NCBI RefSeq assembly: GCF_027596085.1
Contig: NC_072450.1
Span: 5,300,236 to 5,364,235 of the forward strand
Direction: 5' to 3'
From: Anoplopoma fimbria
Taxonomy: Eukaryota; Chordata; Actinopteri; Perciformes; Anoplopomatidae
Length of the DNA stretch: 64,000 nucleotides
The position numbers were made by a program, and so were the translations under genes. Under the pieces are notes generated by a model. The model did no database searches. It saw nothing but the letters and a program-made list of their open reading frames with translations, and was not told the origin of the DNA. Positions 32,150-44,185 of this stretch are shown piece after piece. How positions within the stretch are numbered: the stretch's first letter is position 1; each line of letters opens with the position of its first letter.

Positions 32150-32177
32150 TGACTGATGTGTCTTGACACATCAGTCA
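32150..32177. repeat. Perfect 13-bp hairpin with 2-base loop
   Basis: TGACTGATGTGTC at 32150-32162 is followed by TT and its exact reverse complement at 32165-32177. Confidence 0.95.
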
Positions 32178-34570
32178 TGGGGTCAAACAGAAGCGCTGAA
32201 ATGGTTTATTTTTATTTTTTCCCGTTGCCACAGACTCTGTTTTGTTGCCTTTTGTGAACCGTGAGAGCCCAAAATAATGACAAACTAATAAGACACCGTG
32301 GATTCTCGGTTGTTATGGGCACCAATCCTCATTATGCCACCGCAGTCTGCTCACTGAGCACATGTACGTACATGATTGGACTTGCCCTTCCATTTCGTTT
32401 GCCACGCCACAAATTCGCCGCCGCGTTGGCGGGTTCACTTCATTTGAGCACGGCATGCTATTAAGAGGTTATTTGTATAATTTACCACTTGTAATTCCAA
32501 GGCTCAGCCATATTGGCAGGAACATTCAAGACTAAATTGAGTGTGAAGATTGAGAGGAATTAATGTCTGCTGGACTGTGTGCTGAATGCGTGCCTTCGGC
32601 GGGCCCTCGTCCACCACAAGGACAAGAGTCTGAGCAGGATTTGTACGTTAAAGGTTGACTTAGCAAAGTCAATAATTGAGCTACTCTGCGGGACTCTGTC
32701 CGCCCCAAAGCAATCAGCCGTCCCTTTTTTGTTGGATGAGAGGAGAGAGGCAAGCAATCTATCGGACTATAAGGCTCGTAAGTGGAACGAAAACAAAAAC
32801 TGAGAAGGAATTTATTTTTGTAAAGGAACATAAGTTTTAACAATGTTTCAGACTTCAGACAAATGCTGCTTTCAAGTCAGATATATTGCCCTTTTCTCTG
32901 TTCCCATATATCAAATGGTCCATGAGATTATTTTTTATATTTAAACCATTCCGGTGTCAGGAATGCAAAGTAGAGTCATCGCTTACTGAAAAAAAAAATA
33001 TTAATATTTATAACCAACACCATCTATGTGTTTCCAAAAACTCTAAGGCAATGCAGTCATCCATAACTGGATGATAGGAAAAAGGGATGCACCAATACTA
33101 GTCAGGAAATCAGGTAGTGGCAGATCTCTTTAATTCTGTTTCTATATTTAACATATTATATACATTATATTCTGGAATTTTAATTTGAAGTTTTTAGCAA
33201 TTTGTTGCTGCATCAAAAAGGTTTACACCTGAATTTTAATTCCTGTTAATTTGAGGATTTTTTTTTACAATTGAACAATTTATTATTTTAAAGTTACTGT
33301 GAGAAACTTTTAACTCGTTAATTTAATTTAATTTATTTTAATTTAATTTATGTAATTTATTAATTTAGTCTCAATTTTAATACTGATGCCTCTATGTATT
33401 CATTTGTTACATTTTCTTTTACAAGGTTCGGAAAGCAATCTATAGATACCTGATGTTTCCTAACAAATAAAAGATTGATCCCAGTCACCTCCACTAAGTG
33501 AGGCGTACAGCTTATTATTATTATACACTGGTTTCTGATCAGTACTCCCTGTCAGAGTTTTGTCATTGCTGTACTGCTGGTTGGCTAAATTCATTTTGAT
33601 AATGTGAGACTGCATTGAGCTGAAGTTAGTTTAAAGTAAGATGTTGCACAGCTGGACTCAAACAGTTAATGTTTGGAGTCTAAGGACGTACCAATCTCTT
33701 TATACACACAAATGCTGCTGCTGTCTGTATGATGTGAACTCAATAAGTATTTCAATGATGATGGCCGAAAGTTTCAATATGAGATTTCCACTTTCTCTGT
33801 GAGCACATGTACCAACAATGGTTTAGGGTTCTAAAATAAATGTATATATGACATATATGTGTCCATTGATTTCATATTTGTCCAATGAATCAGACACGCA
33901 GCAGAAACACTGCACAGCCAGTAACTGTTAAGTATACAGAAAATGAGGAATTGTGCAGTGTTTAGAGACCAGAAGAGTCTGTAATGAAATATTCATACAC
34001 CATCAGAGAGATAATGTATATCTTTATTGTATTTCCTGTGGATCGTAGTTGGTTGACTATATAGTTACCCAATAATGCATGAAAGGGACTGGTGCATATT
34101 GAGTGTGCTGAGACTCGGATTCCTTAGAGAAATGGAGGCAATAGATTGCAAACATTCTCGTAACATCAGCACAGAGCCAACTTTGTAAATAGAGAATGTT
34201 TACAGCTTCAATGGGAGGACACAGTGCTGTATCAATGAAAGAGTAGACCCACTGAGCCTTATCCCTACTTCACATTACACCACTTTAGCCCTGATTTTCC
34301 ACTCACAGACATTTTTTGTTTCTGCACTCGAACATCGCTGCTCGAGCTCTATGTGTCAACTATTCAAAGACTAGATGCACCAATTGCAATTTTCTTGACT
34401 TTTTTTTCTTTTTAATGTCCACTGCTGATTCCTTTTTTCTGACTTTTGCAGTTTTTTTCTTCCTAAGAACTATAACAGACAGCCAGGCTCCAGGCTAATG
34501 TTTTAGATTCAACAACCCCAAAGTTAGTGTAAGCCATTAAAAATTAAAAAAATATGGTTTTAATTATATA

Positions 34571-34860
34571 TAAGGAGCTGCTTAGAGCTGGCGTTAGGAA
34601 GTTTAAACAGGACCTAATTCCCTCACTGATATCTATTTTATATTGCTGTGAAAACATCTCTTTTACTGTATAATTTCAAGTTTCTCGCCAAAAACTCTCT
34701 TTTACACAGTTAGATTTGAACACATGACAGCGTTAACTTTGGCAAATACTCACTTTCATTGAATAGAGCTTGAATGCATCATGCTGCAAGTTAGTACCTC
34801 CGTTGACGTTAGCTTTTAGCTCTGTTATCAGCAGCATTGGGCTAGTGTGAGGCGCCGTGT
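34571..34860. repeat. Dispersed repeat, copy A (related to 53545-53825)
   Basis: Shares ordered phrases with the second copy: 'gagctggcgttagga' / 'gagctggtgttagga', 'agcttgaatgcatc', and 'acctccgttgacgttagct' / 'acctccgttaacgttagct', then 'gagcagcat'-type sequence. Diverged, non-coding; family not assigned. Confidence 0.65.
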
Positions 34861-34982
34861 TGGCGCTGTGTCACTTCTCACGTGTGTTTTCTTCGTGAGA
34901 TAGCATAGTTTGGAGACGTCATTGGGGATTTCCAGGCAGCAACAGCCTGTTCCGCAGCGTGAAACCAATGCGGAAGTGACTT

Positions 34983-35466
34983 ATAACTTGCATTCTCTCT
35001 ACTGACCAGCAGGGGGCGACTCCTCTGGTTGCAAAAAGAATCGGATTGTATGGAAGTCTATGAGAAAATGACTCTACTTCTCTCTTGATTTATTCCCTCA
35101 GTAAACATTGTAAACATGAGTTTATCTAGTCTCAATCTCTAGTTTCTAGTCTTCTTCAATACAGCATGATGTTCATTTAGTAAATTATGGTCCATTTAGA
35201 GTCAAATAGACCATAAAGCGGAGAATGCTTTAGGGCGGGTCTTACTGTGATTGACAGGTCTCTGCCACTACCAGAGCTGTATACGGCGTATCTACGTCAC
35301 TCCTCTGCATTCCAAATACGGTAACTAAGGTTCATTGGTTGCAAAAAAAACAAACATGGCGACGGCCATATTCCAAGATGGCCGAACTCAAGGCTTCAAA
35401 AGGGCAGTCCAAAAACCAATGGGTGAAGTCACGATGACTACGTCCACTTCTTATATACAATCTATG
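34983..35466. repeat. About 485-bp dispersed repeat, copy B
   Basis: Second copy of the repeat at 9543-10027, same orientation, collinear along its full length. Differences are scattered substitutions and small indels, including an extra stretch around 'ggcgacggccatattccaag'. Confidence 0.85.
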
Positions 35467-37344
35467 TTATATACAAACGATTTCATGACTACCAACTACG
35501 AAACGGCAAGTTGTGTAATGTGGAAAGTACAGCGTTCTGACAAGTCCCTTTAAAAGTTGTTTATTGTGAACTTTGCTTTAATTGCAGAGCAGACACCTTA
35601 ACAACATAAACAGTTACTTTCTAATGATGGTGTCAATGTTTGTTTTTATACTGCGTTTGTCTTCAGAGAGCAACATAAACTTTAATGACTACTTTCCCAT
35701 TTAAGCCTTCATAACATTGGAATTATGGGCTGCATTTATTTTTACTTTAAACCTCGTTCTGTTGTTTTACTTCCCACTTGTTGCTCCCTCGCTCTATTCC
35801 CTTATCCACAGTGAATCACGCTTGTTTGGCTACTTTAACATCCTTTGTCGTCCATCTCAGAGATCTGTAGTTATATCTTGATTACATGCAGTACATGTTG
35901 AAAATGGAGCTTTAAAAGCCAGAAATCTCAGCTTCTGGCAAAATAACCCTCGAGTTGTTGACTCTGATCAACCCTGTCATTTCCTCCAAGATAAATGACG
36001 GTCATTATGTGCTGTGAGTCAGTAAAAATGTTGATTATTACAATTTTGCGGTTTGAATCCAGTCTATATTTATCCTGTGCATCCCTGCATCTGGGTCAGT
36101 TTCTGCTGTCTGAAGTTTTTGATGAAAGAAGATGAAATGTTTAAAAAAAACGACCCCCTAGTTATGCAATTGCACAACTTCGGACACTCCCCTTCGAAGG
36201 TGTTTCATGTTGATGTATTCATCATCAAAGAAGCTTTTTATTCAAATCAAATGGTGTTGCAACAATTTGAAATATCATTCTGGTGGAAGAGGTGTTATGA
36301 GCCCCAGTGGCCATAAGAGCATTGTTGTTGTGAGCACAAGCACCTGATTGGGCCGCCCACAGCAATGTGGGCTCGGATCAAATTATAATTCACAAAGTGT
36401 CCTTTTGATTAATTATAACCATTTGGAATTGGGACACTTGGTCTCTGGTCTATTTGACCTGCAAACAGAACGAGAAATTACTGTTCATTGTTTGTCATTG
36501 CCTTGCAAAACAACCCGTGTGAGCATTTTCTAATTCAGCGAGGCCTCAGTATTTGTCAGTTTCCTCCAAAGTTGTTATGAATTGTCAGATTAGATAGATG
36601 AGTAGTCATGGACTTTATTCAAACTCTGCTTTGAAACTGGACCATCAGTACAACTGGAAGTAGGGAGTGGTCAACAGGAGCCCCATCGTAAACTAAATGT
36701 TTTGGCATTATTCATGAATGGATTATAATTAGGGATGGCTATCATTAAGACTTCATTGATGCTGTTACTCAGTTCAGTTTTTTATTGATGCTCTTATCGG
36801 TTCTTTTTCATTACTAAATAATCACTTTTTCATATATTATTCAAAAGAAATAAAGTCAGGAATTAATAAGAATGTATCTTTAACTTAGATTGTTTTTTAG
36901 ATTCCTCTTAATGTGCCATATCAACAATGCGATTAACATTTAATTATGACACTGCCTCAAAATAACAGATCTGTAATTGTATTCCATTCATTAGCATAGC
37001 AACATAAAAATGAAAAAAAAAAGCTCTATAAAAGAAGTCTTCCAAACCGCCACATCTCAGTCGGAAACATAAACCCTTCAAACCTTCCACTAATTGTGTT
37101 CATCAGCAGTTAGTCTACTTATAGACAGTTTACGTCTATGCATTGAATAAAACAACACCTTTCAAATTATCAAGAAATAAATGATGGTATTTTTTAAAAT
37201 GATATTTATATTTGAAAAAAAACCTAATTAGTAGTTATTATAAACTGCTTGAACTAAAAGAAAGCATTGTATTACCGCCTCACAAAGAAGACACATGGCT
37301 TCTGTGTTGTTTTAGATATCGGAACAAAACTAAAGTCTCTAAAG

Positions 37345-37374
37345 AAACCCTCTAAGAACAGTCTTAGAGGGTTT
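37345..37374. repeat. Perfect 12-bp hairpin with 6-base loop
   Basis: AAACCCTCTAAG (37345-37356), loop AACAGT, then exact complement CTTAGAGGGTTT (37363-37374). No function can be assigned. Confidence 0.95.
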
Positions 37375-38529
37375 TTGAAATACTAAAAAGAAAACTTATA
37401 TCCACCATTCCATGCATTATGATTCAGTCATGTAAACATGTATACCAAACCCCCTCTCCATGGTTGTAGAGATTATGTAAAGATATGCTGCAGATTTGAT
37501 GGTTGTCCCTCTGCCAAACAGATGAAGACACTTGGCAAGAAATTGCACAGCAGCTGTTGTATTTTCTTCATCTTATTTGGTATAAAATAACAACCAAGAT
37601 GATCTCCATTTGAACGTATTTAAGGTTGAAACGCTATACTGAAGTATTAAAATTGAAGGGCATCATACCGTGGACATTTGATTATCTAAGGTATTATAGA
37701 AAAACAGACATAAGTGAGTGTGTGTGAGTTAAAGGTGCAGACAGGAGCAGTCTGGCTGTGTTTTTGCTCACATTTAGTAATTGTTAATAATCAAAAGACA
37801 TTACTTTAAAAGCTCACAGCTGATGATAGTTTTCATTTAGTTAATTTAAAATGCTTTAGTGCTGATAACATGTAAACAAACAAGCTTCGGTTATAAAACA
37901 TATTTAAGTTACATGCCAATTTGTTTTTTCTTCAGGTTGAAAATGTTGTTTATTACTCCAAAATTTGTTTTCATTCCTTTAAGGGCCATAGCTACTAACT
38001 TGTAATAGTAATTATGATAAAAATAATAATAATAATAATGGTTTAATACCATAAAACCATGATATTTCAGAGATGGTTATCATACCGTATTAAATTGAAA
38101 ACTGTTACAACCCTAATATCTGTGTCGGAAAAGATAAATGAATGGTGAAAGACCAGATTAGCAGTTTCATGAGCAGTATATGGTGGTCAGATTTAATCTT
38201 GAGTTTAAGACTTAAATATACAACCCTCCTTAGATAAAGCTATCTTTAGCGTTTACTTTTGTTTTCATGTGACACAACCAGTATGCACACGTTTCTTCCG
38301 TGTTCTCTTTCTTGTTTTTTCTTGTTTTCTCAAGTTTTTCTTTTCTTTAAAAAGAATAAACAGACACACTCCCTGTGGAGCAATTACATTTCTATTTTAA
38401 TCTGAAGTACATATTCAGTTGATTCCAACTACTTTTAAGACTTTGTTTGAAATATGTTAAGAAAGAGTGATCCCAAATCTGAGCAGCTATTTTTATTAGC
38501 TGCATCATTGCATAACCATTTTAGATGGG

Positions 38530-38530
<1 letters not shown>

Positions 38531-38565
<35 letters not shown>
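38531..38565. repeat. (TG)n microsatellite, about 35 bp
   Basis: About 17 TG units. Confidence 0.97.
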
Positions 38566-38566
<1 letters not shown>

Positions 38567-39640
38567 TGTTAAGCCACCTCTTGTCAGCCAGACTGGTCCT
38601 TTATCCGTCAGCGAATCGTCTTTCCGTCATATTTTTACACCACAGAGTGCAACAGCTTTTTTTGTTTTAAGTCTTACGTTTATTCATCAGCTCTCTTTCT
38701 GTAGAATTGTGTTTCAAAGCGATTAAGAATAATACCTACATAGAACATCTATCTACGGACTAATGCAGTAAACAAACTGTAGTGCCATTTAAATGGCACT
38801 CACCCTTGTATGTGAAGAGGATGACGGACAGAAGTCACTGTTTGTTTAACCCTCTTTTCTCTCTTTCTCTTCTTGCCTCGCAGACAAATAACCCTTTCTA
38901 CTTTCCACAGCTCCACTCTGAAATGTAAATGTGACCCTCCCCTTCTCCTTTTATCAAATCAACACAGTACACGGCCATTATGTCTTGTCACAGTGAGCCT
39001 AGACGTGTGTGTATAGGCGACCTGTTGCTTCCGAGCTCTCATGTGCCTTCCCGTAATTATCAAAGCGGAGGCCTCTGTGTATGGAGATTCTTTTTTTTTA
39101 TTTGACTTCCTGGGCTTTTGGCATGATTGTGTTTTCATCAGGTCTGGGAATACTCAGGAGAAGAGAGACAACCAGGCACATTCATCTACATGTTAATCAA
39201 ATGGCGGCATGCTCTGAAATGTACAGCCAGCCAGAGAGGAATTTAAAGGCTCGGTAGCTTCGCCCTGCAGGCCTGACTGGAGCCTGAAGAGCTGTGCGTT
39301 TTAAACAGGTGACCTCATCCAGAAAGAGTTCTCCTACTTGTGATCTGACTTTCTTCTCTGCTTTTAGAGACTTTATTCCATTCAGAGATGGCTTGAGACG
39401 TGGTTTATTTAATAAAGTGGGCTTTGGTATTAGATTAGATGAGTAATTTGAATGATGCTGCACTGCGGCGCAGTCATGGCTGTGTCGTTTAGCATGAATT
39501 ACAATGCAGAGATGTTGACAAAAGCCGTTTTGCAAGGTCACTTGTCATAAAGGATTTAAAAGAAAACTAAAAGAGAGAGAGGCAGACACTTAGCTTGTTA
39601 TTGAACTGTCAAAAACATGCAGAACTGAAATGATACTTGA

Positions 39641-39875
39641 TAAAAATTAGTGGGGCTGCCAATTAGTCATTTATTTAATGCTTTTTCAGGTTGAATAAAG
39701 AAACTTATGAGTTTGTCTTATAAAAAGATTTGAAGTGGTGCATTTTTGTTCTTTGTGGAGAAACTCAGTTTTGCAGATTTGTAGATTAAAATAGCTGATA
39801 GATTGGTTGACAAAATCATTTGAGGGTTAGTCGCTCTGAGAATGTCTTTGGTCAACGACAGCCCTAATAATAAAA
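39641..39875. repeat. Dispersed repeat, 'cagccctaa' family, copy A
   Basis: Flanked by 'ggggctgccaattagtca' and 'tttggtcaacgacagcccta', with 'gattggttgacaaaatcatt' inside. Related sequences lie at 42525-42690 and 55360-55630. Typical of a fish repeat with CAGCCCTAA-like ends; family unassigned. Confidence 0.6.
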
Positions 39876-40029
39876 AGCTAGTTATTTCAACAGAAAATGA
39901 ATAATCGCCCATTGATAATTGATCATTCATTTAAGTCATTTTCTAACCAAAAATGTAAAACTTCACCTTGATTTTGCCTCTCAATTATGATGAGTGACTG
40001 CTCTTCACTATGTTAAGGGATCATTGTAG

Positions 40030-40205
40030 CGTTGACAGACCACGCATGACTTTTTGTGCATGTTAGTGCATGTGAGCGTGCCCCGCTGGCTCACGAACGC
40101 CGTTGTTTGCACTGTTACCGCTGTCAACACTGTTAGCACTGTTAACACTGTTAACTGTGAGCCACTAGCTATGCCATCTCCATGTTCAGAGCTGTGAGGG
40201 GGCAA
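40030..40205. repeat. Dispersed repeat copy (related to 50920-51155)
   Basis: Shares 'gtgcatgtgagcgtgcccc' / 'gtgcacgtgagtgtgcccc', 'ccgttgtttgcactgtta' / 'ccgtcgtttgcgctgtta' and 'ccatctccatgttcagagct' / 'ccgtcgccatgttgagagcc' in the same order. This copy has a local expansion of 'cactgttaa'-type units at about 40125-40155. Confidence 0.7.
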
Positions 40206-41977
40206 TGAAAATGCTTTGGATTTCTCATTTATCTCCTTTAAAGTTTTTTTTCAAAGCATAATAAAAAGGCCAATTGTTCTCTGCATGGTTCCAGCTTCTC
40301 AAATTTGATGTTTTTCTTCTTTTAAATTATGGAAATTGAAAATCGTTGATTGTCAGCTGGCCAAAACAAGACCTCTGATGAAGTCACCCTGGGTCTATGA
40401 AAATCTTTTTATGGATAAGGCAATTCATTGATTTTCATTTTGAAAATAATCAGCAGATGAATTATTAATGGTAGTTTCACCTTGCTTTACGTAGCCTACA
40501 TATCTTACTATTAATATACTATAAAAGAACAGCAGTGAAGGCCTACTGTAGCAGCACAAATTCAAAGAAAGGAAAGAGAATGAATTCTGGCAAGCCAATT
40601 TCCTGCCTTGTGGGTCTGCCTGTGAGGCAGTAGGTGGACACGTGTTAAGACCCAGGCCAGTAAATAAAGCTGATTCTACTTACTTACTCTTGGTTCTTCC
40701 TACACTCGGCTTACTCCTCTTTCTTACAAGATCACATTCTAGTAGTTTGTGCCTGGCACTTGCTTCGCTCGCCTCTCACCCATTCTAGGAAGGCATTGGC
40801 GCCGTTCATCAAGGGCACCGTGAGCGTTCATCAGACGACCGATTATTCCTCTATTCTCCCATTCCTGTCCTTCTCATTTGATTTCCATCAGTGAGGTCTT
40901 GTTCTCTCGCTCTCTCCGTCCCCCCTTAATTAGCCTCTGAGCAGACACAAAGAGAAAGTTGTGATAATGAAGCGAGGAGAAGAGAGATTCCAATTTGGAC
41001 TACAGCTAAACCTTCAGAGACTCAATATTTCATTCCTGATTCATCCTCCCAAGGCCACACTGGAAGTTTCAGTTCAACCACCTTCAAATGTACGGATTCA
41101 AATATCCATAAAATACCATGTTTATCAAGGTTATTAAGTGGAGGACACAATTCTCGAAGCACCTCATATACAGTGTTTTTTTATACAGTATACTCTATAG
41201 TGCTGACGATTTGATGCTTCTCTTTCTATTAGTCAATAATTGTGTAGAAAACAATAAGACTTAAAAATGCAGCACAAAAATTGGACTAACATAATGCTGA
41301 CGAAAAATATGTGTTTTTAGTTTTTGTTGACTAAAACTTAGTCAAACTTCGATAAATAAAAATAAAATATGCAACAAATGAATTGAAGTAATTGTTTGTT
41401 AAAGCCGTTATACATTTGTTAAGAGTTCAATGTCTGGTGATTGGAAGGTTAGACTGAACCCTATGAGAACTTGACAGAAATATAGTCTAGTCAATCCCCC
41501 TTTACAAGTTTTTTTATATCTCTTCAAGCATTTCCAATAATTCAGAATATCTTCCTCGACGAGATTAAGCCGTCTCCAAACATGCTGCATGGATTAGCCA
41601 GTGCTCTTCCATTCATTTAAATCATGCTGTGAATGGGTGATTGCGATCCCTGGGGGGAGACAAACTGATAAGAGGATTGATTGACAGATCAGGGGGTGTT
41701 GCTACGGCATAATTTATCTCCCAATGGCTGCTACGGAGTTCAGATTGAGGGGAGATAATGTCATTTCGCGCCAAATAAACTAATGGATCCTAAATCCTAA
41801 GTGTGCATATGAGCTGAACACCATTACCCTAATAGTAATGCACAGACTAGGAGATGGAGAGAATGGCAGTGAATGTTATTTGAGTTTAAATCCACTCTTA
41901 ACATGTGGAGGACGGATTATCACAGCCCTGGTATTCAGACTATTTTTCCTCAGAGGGATTAGATCATATTTGCCGGA

Positions 41978-42058
41978 ATTAAGGCACTAAGTAGTTGATG
42001 AATAATAAACGAATATAATATATACGTTTATTATTCATCAACTACTTAGTGCCTTAAT
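41978..42058. repeat. Perfect 34-bp inverted repeat with 13-base loop
   Basis: Left arm 41978-42011 (starts 'attaaggcactaag', ends 'aataataaacg') is exactly complementary to 42025-42058 with no mismatch. The loop is AATATAATATATA. Confidence 0.97.
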
Positions 42059-42524
42059 ATATATACTATGTATGGTTTAGAATTATTAACTATTGTTTTG
42101 GCATGTATATCAATAATAAAACTATAAAAACTTATGTAAAAAGATCAAAACACAAAAATAAGGAAAAATATCCAAGAAAATTCAAAGCCCTCAGTACAAT
42201 TGTACATTTGTTCCTGTTAGTTTAAAAACGTATCCATTAATAGCAACCCTCGTTCAAGTCCTTGTTAGATCAACAACTCTGACCTTTCCATATGAATATT
42301 TTGAAGACTAATTAAAATTGCATTGCCAGTATTGTAGGTTATGAAGAGAAAAACTAGAAGAGAAAACTGTAATTACATTTCTCACACATAATAATAAAGT
42401 AACATGACATTATAAGTGTTCTTAAGGCTGTCATAGGATTTCTCTCCAAGAAGCCACGTATGAGATGGCAAGTGTGAATTTCTGTGCGCTGTTTTATGTA
42501 TGAATAAAATCAAAAAGGTTATGG

Positions 42525-42690
42525 ACACACCTCTGGTAAAAATGTATTTAAATCTTTGCTTTTGTGCAACTTGCTGTGGAGAATCTCATTTTTACAGCTC
42601 TCTTATTAGTTAAATCAACTAATGGATTAGTCAACAAAAAATTATGAGTCTTAAGAATTGATTTGGTCAAGGACATACCTGACCATTAAC
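42525..42690. repeat. Dispersed repeat, 'cagccctaa' family, copy B
   Basis: Contains 'tgctgtggagaatctcattt' and 'aactaatggattagtcaaca', matching phrases of the copies near 39.7 and 55.5 kb. Confidence 0.5.
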
Positions 42691-44185
42691 GCTCATGAGA
42701 CCAGTATACGAAGAGGTATTTGTTAGACACTGTGCTATTGACAATATTCAGGAAAATATATTTCTATAAATAATTTCTACGATATGACGACTCTGGGAAG
42801 AGATGTGCTAAGAACATCCTAAAATGTCCTGCAATTTTCAGGGTTACAAATCTTCTTAGTTTTATAAATTGCCAATTAAATCATTCATGCGGATCCACTT
42901 CTGGTCATTTATTTTAAGTTAACATTCACTGCTGTCCTGAGGCAATACAGAGTTTTGTCTCTCACCGCTGGTCTGTTTTTGTTGTGTACTTGCGATTACT
43001 TAGGTCCTGAGTCATCCAACTTCTCCAACATTCATTTACCAAAGACTATGGCCACCATCCACCAAGCAGACGTTTTGATGAGATGTCTTGTTTTGTTCTG
43101 GTCCTTTTTTAATGGAAAACCTTTGAGACAGCCGTCTTTTTGAAAAGCAAACAACTTCAGTGTCCCTGCGTTGCTCTTTGCCACCCTCCTGTCGCCCAAC
43201 ATCATGATGTCTTTCATAAAGCCTCTTTGTTGCTGTTCCATTCACCTGTATTTGCAAATTAGGTTTTTTTTCTGCACTGACTGGGTCTCCACTGAACGTA
43301 TGTGAATTACTAAAGGGCTTATAACATCATGTAGAAACACATGTAAGCAAATGAAAGCCATCAACATAAAAACAAAATGCAAATTAATTTAATAGAAGAT
43401 TAAATTATAATAAACGCACTCAGCCACCCTTACCATTTCTCTCAAATACACACTCACAAACGCACAACTATCACATGGTCTGTGATTACATTTTCTGCAT
43501 CAGGGGTTTTCACATCTATCAACCTCTCCAACATGCCATTTTATGCATCTTGCTGTTATAATACTGAACTAACATGTGCTGCATTCTATTGTCATGGGCT
43601 TTCTATAATCCAATTTAATTGGGTCGCTTTCTTATCTTAATTATTTGTGTTTTGTTGTGTGGTGTTTTTCTTATCACTTCACTTCTTTTTTATTTGTCAA
43701 TAAAACTTGGACAATGTTAATTTTCCAGATAGAGATTGTCCCTTTACTTATGATATTATGAATTCATGCCCCATACATCCTCCAAAGTTTATGAATCACA
43801 TGTTGTCATGACATATTTGGCATCCTTTTCCTTTAAAAGACATAAACAGCACGTTACAAATTGATATTTTTGTGAGGCTTATATTTAAACAGGAGTAAAA
43901 TTGAGTTAAAGGATACACAACTTAACCACAAAAGGATCGTACAGAATAAAAAATGTAAACCCTTTTTTTTCTACTTCATTTGGTACCCATCATGTGAAAG
44001 GAGGTATGCAGTTGCATGAAACCACCACCACTGCTTTAACTTTTTATCAGACACCACAGTCGTGTAGTTTATCCATATTTCTCAACGTTTTGTTGGCTAC
44101 TTAATGGGATTTCTAAATTTATAAAGGGACACAGAAAACATTTCCTGTGAATGTAATCCAAGTAATTTCCTTTCTATTTAGTTGT

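Larger units (their letters stand above)
27286..34570. other. Gene-free region, first part
   Basis: AT-rich with no exon-like or protein-similar stretch on either strand. The longest open frame (30516-31112, plus strand) is discussed under rejected items. Contains the inverted repeat near 28.8 kb, a retroposon tail near 30.3 kb, a (GTTT)n run at 30819-30842 and the hairpin at 32.15 kb. Confidence 0.65.
35467..39640. other. Gene-free region, second part
   Basis: AT-rich, no supported gene. Contains fragments resembling fish repeats at about 36730-36800 ('agggatggctatcattaaga'), a perfect short hairpin at 37345-37374 and a GT run at 38531-38565. Positions 38750-39540 are of more balanced composition and repeat-poor. 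Confidence 0.6.
40206..44185. other. Gene-free region, third part
   Basis: No supported gene. Contains the 34-bp hairpin at 42.0 kb and a repeat copy at 42.5 kb. 41630-41900 is repeat-poor with 'tgattgacag' (41678-41687), a PBX/MEIS-type site, so it might be regulatory, but this is weak. Confidence 0.55.

Noticed and set aside
37345..37374. Intrinsic transcription terminator
   Set aside because: The genome is eukaryotic and no gene precedes the hairpin; the likeness to a bacterial terminator is coincidental.
39197..39541. 114-codon minus-strand open frame
   Set aside because: No domain, no promoter or poly(A) signals in place, and no splice partner; treated as chance in a balanced-composition stretch.
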